From JAGQPD01 sp020426865 (GTDB taxonomy: Bacteria; Planctomycetota; Planctomycetia; Pirellulales; Pirellulaceae): a DNA stretch of 64,000 nt. The translations under genes were made by a program, and so were the position numbers. A model generated the notes under the pieces. It had not been told where the DNA came from and ran no database searches. It saw only the letters and a list, made by a program, of their open reading frames with translations. The stretch spans positions 1,207,695 through 1,271,694 of the forward strand of contig JAWKTN010000003.1 of the NCBI GenBank assembly GCA_041399065.1. The letters run 5' to 3'. Shown here piece by piece: positions 59,014 through 64,000 of the stretch (the stretch's first letter is position 1; each line of letters begins with the position of its first letter).

Positions 59014-61335
59014 ATGCCCGCTGCCCGCGACATCAAGGCCGGTTCGGCTTACGTCGAACTCGCGACCCGCGACAGTAAGCTGATCCGCGGCTTGCAGCGG
59101 GCGACGCGGCGCCTCAATGGGTTCGCTGCGAGCGTCAAGGCGACCGGGCTCAAGCTGATCGGCATGGGGACCGCGGCCGCGGCGCCGTTCGCCTTGTCGG
59201 CGCGGACGTTCGCCAGCTTCGAGTCGCAGATGGCCCGCGTCAAAGCGCTCACCGGAGCGCAAGGCGACGAGTTCGCGCGGCTGGAACAGACCGCCAAGCG
59301 GCTGGGGGCCACGACCGTCTTCTCGGCGAGCCAGGCGGCCGAGGCGATGAGCTCGTTCGCACTCGCCGGGTTCGACGTCGACAAGATTCTCGGCGCCATC
59401 GGCCCCACGCTTGACTTAGCCGCAGCGGGCCAGATCGAGATCGCTGAAGCGGCGGACATCGCGGCCAAGATCATGGCCGGCATGGGGCTGTCGGCCGACG
59501 AACTCGGCAATGCCGTCGACGTGATGGCCAAGGCGATGACCACGGCGAACACCGACCTCACAATGCTGGGAGACGCCTTCAAGTTCGTGGGGCCGATGGC
59601 CAAGACGGCCGGCGTATCACTCGAAGAAGTGACCGCCGCGATTCAGTTGTTGTCGAACGCCGGCATCCAGGGCGAGATGGCGGGCACGACGCTTCGCGGC
59701 ATGCTCCTGTCGCTCACGTCGCCATCGTCCGAGGCCCAGAAGGAACTCGATCGACTTGGGGTGCGGGTGCTCGACAGCGCTGGCAATGTCCGATCGCTGG
59801 CTGAGATCATCGGCGACCTGGAGAACGCGCTCTCGGGAGTCGGTAGCGGTGAACGACTGCGATCGCTGGGCACGATCTTCCCGGCCCGTCAGGCAGCAGG
59901 GGCAGCAGAACTCGTGGCCCAAGGCGCTGAACGATTGCGTGATGCAACTTCCGCATTGGGGGATGCCTCCGGCACGGCAGCGCGGATTGCCGGCACCCAG
60001 CTCGACACGCTCAAGGGCGACTTCACGATTCTGCTGTCGGCGCTCGAGGGCGTGGGCATTGCCATCGGCGAAGCGTTTGGCACGCAGCTTCGCGCCGCCA
60101 TTCGCGGCGTGACCGCCATGCTGTCGATCGCCGGCGAGTGGATTCAGCAGAATCGCGAGATCGTCGTGGCGGCGGTTGCCGTGGTCGCGGGCGTGATCAC
60201 GCTCGGTTCGGCAATGGTCGCCGCTGGGCTCTCGATCAACATTGCGGCTTTCGCATTGTCGGGCTTCGCGGTGGCGCTGAAGGTCGGCGCTGCCGTGGTG
60301 GGCGCCATTCTGTCACCCATCGGACTTCTAACCGCGGCGGTGCTCAGCCTGGGCGGCTATCTCGTCTACGCCTCGGGCGTCAGCGGCAAGGCGCTCGCTT
60401 GGCTGGGCGAGCGGTTCGGACAGTTGTGGGAAGAGGCGTCCACGGCCTGGAAGGCGATCAGCGATGCGCTCGCCTCCGGCGACGTGAGTCTGGCCGCCCG
60501 CATCTTGTGGCTGACGCTGAAGATGGAATGGCAGCGGGGCGTTCACTTTCTCGAAGGGCTGTGGCTCAAGTTCAAGGACACTTTTCTCACCACCACCAGC
60601 AACCTCACCTTCGAGGCCGCCCGGCTGATGACCGACGGCTGGGCCGGCATCGAAGTGGCGTGGACCGAGACGATCGCCTTCTTGTCCGACTCGTGGTCGC
60701 TGTTCACCAACCTCTTGACCAAGACCTGGCACTCGACGGTCGGCTTCATCCGTAAGGCGTGGGTGCGGCTCAAATCACTCTTTGACTCGGACGTCAATGT
60801 CGAGGCCGAGGTCGCCCGCATCAACGACGAAACCCGGGCCGCCAACGACACGGCCGACCAGCAGATGTTAGGCGCCATCGGCGAGCGCGACCGCGAACGA
60901 CGCAACCGTCGCCGTCAGATCGAGAGCGACCGCCAAGGCGCGCAGGCCGCCCTGGGCGACATGCAGGCGCAGGAACAGCGCCAGCGCGATTCGCAGCACG
61001 CCGCCGACATGGCCGAGAGCGAGCGGCAACTCGCCGAGGCCCGCCGGCAGTGGCAGGACGCCGTCGGTGAAGTGACGAAGGTCGACGCGAAGTCCGAGGG
61101 CGAAAGCCTGCCCGAGTCGCTCGAAAAACTCCAGGCCAGCCTCTCCGTCAGCAATCAGACCCTGGCAGGCGAGCAGCAGAAGATCGAAACGCAGGGCTCG
61201 TTCAACGCTTTCGCGCTCTTGGGCATTGGCGGCAACTCGACCGGCGAACGGACCGCGAAGGCGACCGAGGCGATGGACAAGAAGATGGGCAAGCTGCTGA
61301 ACGAAGCCCAGCACGGAGGGCTCGTCTTCAGCTAG
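59014..61335 (+). CDS. Tail tape measure protein
   Basis: 773 aa. N-terminal part is the TIGR01760-type tape measure core: FASFESQMARVKALTGAQGDEFARLEQTAKRLGATTVFSASQAAEAMSSFALAGFDVDKI...SLEEVTAAIQLLSNAGIQGEMAGTTLRGML. Residues ~375-455 hold hydrophobic membrane-like stretches (IVVAAVAVVAGVITLGSAMVAAG; VGAAVVGAILSPIGLLTAAVLSLGG). The C-terminal third is charged coiled coil (RRNRRRQIESDRQGAQAAL). By the usual ~1.5 Å per residue it implies a tail of roughly 110-120 nm. Confidence 0.93.
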   Translation: MPAARDIKAGSAYVELATRDSKLIRGLQRATRRLNGFAASVKATGLKLIGMGTAAAAPFALSARTFASFESQMARVKALTGAQGDEFARLEQTAKRLGATTVFSASQAAEAMSSFALAGFDVDKILGAIGPTLDLAAAGQIEIAEAADIAAKIMAGMGLSADELGNAVDVMAKAMTTANTDLTMLGDAFKFVGPMAKTAGVSLEEVTAAIQLLSNAGIQGEMAGTTLRGMLLSLTSPSSEAQKELDRLGVRVLDSAGNVRSLAEIIGDLENALSGVGSGERLRSLGTIFPARQAAGAAELVAQGAERLRDATSALGDASGTAARIAGTQLDTLKGDFTILLSALEGVGIAIGEAFGTQLRAAIRGVTAMLSIAGEWIQQNREIVVAAVAVVAGVITLGSAMVAAGLSINIAAFALSGFAVALKVGAAVVGAILSPIGLLTAAVLSLGGYLVYASGVSGKALAWLGERFGQLWEEASTAWKAISDALASGDVSLAARILWLTLKMEWQRGVHFLEGLWLKFKDTFLTTTSNLTFEAARLMTDGWAGIEVAWTETIAFLSDSWSLFTNLLTKTWHSTVGFIRKAWVRLKSLFDSDVNVEAEVARINDETRAANDTADQQMLGAIGERDRERRNRRRQIESDRQGAQAALGDMQAQEQRQRDSQHAADMAESERQLAEARRQWQDAVGEVTKVDAKSEGESLPESLEKLQASLSVSNQTLAGEQQKIETQGSFNAFALLGIGGNSTGERTAKATEAMDKKMGKLLNEAQHGGLVFS

Positions 61336-61433
61336 TGCAAGGTGCACTCCCAAAACGTCACACGGGGACGCATTGGACCAACTACACACCGATTCACCAC
61401 TCAATCACTTCGGTTGCACGCCTTCAAGGGCTC

Positions 61434-62225
61434 ATGATCACCATCCACGAAAAGTTCGACAGCCGCGAGGCGACCGAGGGGATCGACAGCCCGTCGGTCG
61501 ACCTCCTGTACGTCGTGCGGGGGACGGAGGACGATGCCGACGTTCGCGCTACGGTGGAGAGCACGGTTCCCGCGTTCTACGCGGGGCTGTCGTTCCAGAC
61601 CTACCACATCGCCCACCAAGGCGCCGGCGTCTGGGACGTTTCGGTCCGCTACGGCAAACGCGAGCCGCGCGACACGGGCGACTCTTCGTTCTCGTTCGAT
61701 ACGGGTGGCGGCTCGGCCCACATCACGCAGAGCCTTACGACCATCGCGCGGCATGCACCGCCGGGCAAGTCGGCGCCCGACTGCCTCGGCGCCATTGGCG
61801 TGACCACCGACAGCGTCGAGGGGACCGACATCAACGTGCCGGTCTACCAGTTCGGCGAGACGCACTACATCTCCAACCTGCTGGTGACGCCCGCGTACAA
61901 GGCGAATCTGTTTCACCTCACCGGGCGGGTGAACTCCGACGCGTGGCGGGGCTTCGCTGCGGGCGAGGTGCTGTTCCTGGGCGCGAGCGGCGCCAAGCGT
62001 GGCGCAGACGACTGGGAGGTGACCTTCCGCTTCGCGGCCAGCCCCAACGTGACGGGCCTCGTGATCGGGTCGATCAATGGCATCGACAAGCGGGGCTGGG
62101 AATACGTCTGGGTTCGCTATTCGGACGTCGAGTCGGCCAGTGTTCTGGTGAAGCAGCCTATCGCCGCCTACGTCGAGCAGGTCTATCGCACGGGCAACTT
62201 CCTCACCCTGGGGATTGGAGCCTGA
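61434..62225 (+). CDS. Tail-associated protein, unknown
   Basis: 263 aa from ATG 61434 (MITIHEKFDSREATEG); the frame is open to 61335 but the first 33 residues look incidental. Beta-rich: VDLLYVVRGTEDDADVRATVESTVPAFYAGLSFQTY, GDSSFSFDTGGGSAHITQSL, EVLFLGASGAKRGADDWEVTFRFAASPNVTGL. Directly after the tape measure, where distal-tail/baseplate proteins are encoded. Similar proteins accompany planctomycete prophages. Confidence 0.75.
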   Translation: MITIHEKFDSREATEGIDSPSVDLLYVVRGTEDDADVRATVESTVPAFYAGLSFQTYHIAHQGAGVWDVSVRYGKREPRDTGDSSFSFDTGGGSAHITQSLTTIARHAPPGKSAPDCLGAIGVTTDSVEGTDINVPVYQFGETHYISNLLVTPAYKANLFHLTGRVNSDAWRGFAAGEVLFLGASGAKRGADDWEVTFRFAASPNVTGLVIGSINGIDKRGWEYVWVRYSDVESASVLVKQPIAAYVEQVYRTGNFLTLGIGA

Positions 62226-62228
62226 TCG

Positions 62229-62885
62229 ATGGCCGACGCCTTCAAGAAAGTCTCCGCCGGCACGCCGCTCGACATCCCGGCGGCTGCCTACAACGCGATG
62301 CTCGATGCGGCCGTCGCGCACCGCAAGCAGCAGGTGCAGGGCGCCGAGGCGATCCCCACCAATCGCCACTCGGGCATTGTCAAGGTGAAGAACACCACGG
62401 GCGCGCCGCTGTCGCGGTTCCAGGTGGTCGGACTCGGTGACCCGATCGTTTCGCCCAATGACAACTTTCAGGAGTTCGCTCGTCAGGTCACGTTCCACGC
62501 CACGCTCCCGACGGGCGAAGGCCGCTACGGCGTGCTGATCGACCCGGTTGACGTGAACGCCATCGGGTCGGCGGTCGTCGGGGGCGTCGTCGCCGTGCGG
62601 ATGGCGATCGGCAGCACTGCCTACGACTTCGCCCAGGTTGCCGGCTCGCACGACTACCTGATCAACGTGCCGCACGGCTCAGCGCGGGTGCTGTGGATGG
62701 AGCCAGGCATCGCGCCGGTCCGCTGGACGGTCGTGCGACTCGACGACGGCGACTTCGAAGCGGTGGTTCTCATCACCAGCAACATCCCCGACGGCGAGGG
62801 CTTCTTCCCGGGCATCGTCCAGCGATACGTCGGCGGCAGTTGGGTCAGCCAGTACGCCTGCAAGGTGAAGGACCTCAACAGCTGA
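62229..62885 (+). CDS. Phage tail/virion protein, unknown
   Basis: 218 aa. FKKVSAGTPLDIPAAAYNAMLDAAVAHRKQQVQG followed by KVKNTTGAPLSRFQVVGLGDPIVSPNDN, VLIDPVDVNAIGSAVVGGVVAVRM. A beta-rich protein class found near tail-fibre genes of phage-like elements; the binding role is inferred. Its stop shares a base with the next start (TGATG). Confidence 0.75.
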   Translation: MADAFKKVSAGTPLDIPAAAYNAMLDAAVAHRKQQVQGAEAIPTNRHSGIVKVKNTTGAPLSRFQVVGLGDPIVSPNDNFQEFARQVTFHATLPTGEGRYGVLIDPVDVNAIGSAVVGGVVAVRMAIGSTAYDFAQVAGSHDYLINVPHGSARVLWMEPGIAPVRWTVVRLDDGDFEAVVLITSNIPDGEGFFPGIVQRYVGGSWVSQYACKVKDLNS

Positions 62886-64000
62886 TGCTCAAACGCCAAC
62901 GCTACCACGCGATCTACCTGTCCAGCGACGCGCTGCCGATCTACGGCGTCGTCTGCACGCCCACACGCCGGGCGAACGAAGAGCAACAGCCGCTGCGAGT
63001 GATTGCGCGGTTCTTGGGGGTCGATGGCGGCTTTCCCATCTACGGCTTCGCTCGCTGTGACTTCCCTCGCATCGGTCGCTACTTGATGCGTTACCTGGGC
63101 ATGCACCAGGGCAAACCGGTCTACGGGCTGGCGTGCTGCGACGAGTCGTCGAGCGGGTCCTCCGGTTCCAGCGGCACCAGTGGTTACTCGGGCTCAAGCG
63201 GATCGTCGGGCAGCAGTGGTGAGAGCGGATCAAGCGGTTCGGGCTCTAGCGGCCAAAGCGGCAGCGGCGGTGACGGAGATGGATCGGGCTCCGGGTCGTC
63301 TGGCTCGAGTGGTTCCAGCGGCAGTTCGGGATCGAGCGGCAGTTCGGGCTCCAGCGGGTCGAGCGGCTACTCGGGGAGCAGTGGCTACTCCGGCACGAGC
63401 GGCATGTCGAGCGGTTCGTCCGGCAGCAGCGGCTCGAGTGGTTCGAGTGGGGCGTCCGGCAGCGGCAGTGATTCAGGTTCAGGGACAAGCGGCGCGTCGA
63501 GTGGCGGCAGCCAATCGAGCTCAGGTTCGAGCGGCGACTCGGGCGACAGCGGCACTTCAGGTGAAGCATCGTCTGGCGCAAGCGGGTCGGCTTCAGGCTC
63601 CGGCGGTTCGGGATCGCAATCTGGGTCGCAAGGATCGGCATCGGGCTCGGGTGGCTCGGCGTCGGGGCCATCGGGTTCGCAGGGCTCTGGCTCCGGTCAG
63701 TCCGGCTCCGGTGCTTCTGGTTCCGGCGGCTCGGCATCAGGGCAGTCGGGATCACAGGCTTCAGGTTCTGGCGCCAGTGGATCGGGCCAATCCGGCTCAA
63801 CGCCCGGCAGCGGTGGTTCCGGCGCGAGCGGCAGCCAACCTTCCGGTGGCAGCGGCGCATCGGGCAGTGGCGGCTCGGGCCACTCGCAACCGTCCGGCGG
63901 GAGCACTCCAGGCTCTGGCGGTTCTAGTCCGTCGGGTGGTTCCACGCCATCAGGTGTATCGGGCGGGTCAGGCGGCAGTGGCGGTTCCGGCCCGGGAGGC
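62885..64000 (+). CDS. Collagen-like Gly/Ser-repeat fibre protein, 3' end cut by window edge
   Basis: At least 372 aa, open to the last base. Residues 1-95 hold three related segments ending LPIYGVVC, FPIYGFARCDFP and KPVYGLACCDE. From about residue 97 the sequence is almost purely SG-x triplet repeats (SSGSSGTSGYSGSSG, later GSGGSASGQSGSQASG), like the collagen-like or GTSG repeats of phage and surface fibres. Glycine at every third position over much of it would allow a triple-helical shaft. Likely a host-binding tail fibre. Confidence 0.8.
   Translation, partial: MLKRQRYHAIYLSSDALPIYGVVCTPTRRANEEQQPLRVIARFLGVDGGFPIYGFARCDFPRIGRYLMRYLGMHQGKPVYGLACCDESSSGSSGSSGTSGYSGSSGSSGSSGESGSSGSGSSGQSGSGGDGDGSGSGSSGSSGSSGSSGSSGSSGSSGSSGYSGSSGYSGTSGMSSGSSGSSGSSGSSGASGSGSDSGSGTSGASSGGSQSSSGSSGDSGDSGTSGEASSGASGSASGSGGSGSQSGSQGSASGSGGSASGPSGSQGSGSGQSGSGASGSGGSASGQSGSQASGSGASGSGQSGSTPGSGGSGASGSQPSGGSGASGSGGSGHSQPSGGSTPGSGGSSPSGGSTPSGVSGGSGGSGGSGPGG

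Larger units (their letters stand above)
20546..64000. mobile_element. Tailed-phage-like integrated element (prophage), right end outside window
   Basis: Serine-recombinase cassette, restriction-modification cargo, replication module, terminase, portal, capsid, tail and tape-measure genes lie in canonical order over at least 43 kb of uniform high GC, mostly in overlapping plus-strand genes. The head-to-tail order and the tape-measure/tail-tube genes without sheath genes so far suggest a siphovirus-like particle. The left limit could instead be the tyrosine integrase (16817-18088). No lysis genes and no att repeats were seen inside the window, so completeness is unknown. Confidence 0.82.

Overview
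The window looks like a Planctomycetes chromosome, probably a Pirellulales relative. This is inferred from the gene families: DUF1080 and SUMF1-domain exported proteins, a large exported glycosidase-like protein, a secreted beta-helix protein and a DUF2924/serine-recombinase cassette. No rRNA or tRNA gene was seen to confirm it.

Layout. (1) 1-8.0 kb is ordinary chromosome of lower GC: a glycosyltransferase cut by the left edge, a secreted beta-helix protein, a roughly 1-kb intergenic array of short palindromic repeats, a secreted glycosidase-like protein, a DUF1080 protein and an ICMT-family membrane methyltransferase. (2) 8.3-14.1 kb is a gene graveyard. It holds an IS630-type transposase with four readable lesions, an orphan deaminase toxin domain with an Imm10-like partner, an amber-interrupted nucleotidyltransferase, a frameshifted HExxH toxin domain with a small partner, an intact DDE transposase and a train of strong hairpins. 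(3) 14.8-18.1 kb carries a SUMF1 lipoprotein, an unknown protein and a tyrosine integrase. (4) From about 18.4 kb, and certainly from 20.5 kb, to the right edge the sequence is a high-GC tailed-phage-like integrated element (prophage) that runs off the window.

The element starts with an integration cassette (small ORF, DUF2924, large serine recombinase, HTH protein). Next is a defence cargo: hsdR, hsdM, a DUF1016 nuclease gene placed between hsdM and hsdS, hsdS, then an XRE/ImmA pair closed by an intrinsic terminator. After that comes an unrecognised two-gene unit (392 and 316 aa). A sigma-factor gene follows whose Shine-Dalgarno lies inside a hairpin, then a replication/recombination module: Cas4/RecB-like nuclease, Sak4-like ATPase, DUF669 protein, ERCC4 nuclease, RecD2-like helicase, DUF3310 and a primase-helicase. 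Two HNH proteins and a ParB-methyltransferase come next, then six small leftward genes. The morphogenesis block has terminase, portal, a protease-capsid fusion, decoration protein, an unexpected glycosyltransferase-like protein, a membrane serine protease with a holin-like N-terminus, head-tail and tail proteins, tape measure and a collagen-like fibre open at the right edge. Most plus-strand phage genes overlap by 1-8 nt, so they are probably transcribed in long polycistronic units.

The least explained items are: the two-gene unit at 30.9-33.0 kb; the nested roughly 100-nt inverted-repeat structure at 36.58-36.68 kb; the AACCCCGC repeats around the end of the primase gene (candidate origin); the paired upstream elements before two leftward gene groups; and the holin-like/serine-protease fusion. 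No CRISPR array or tRNA was found. Lysis enzymes and the right attachment site are not in the window.
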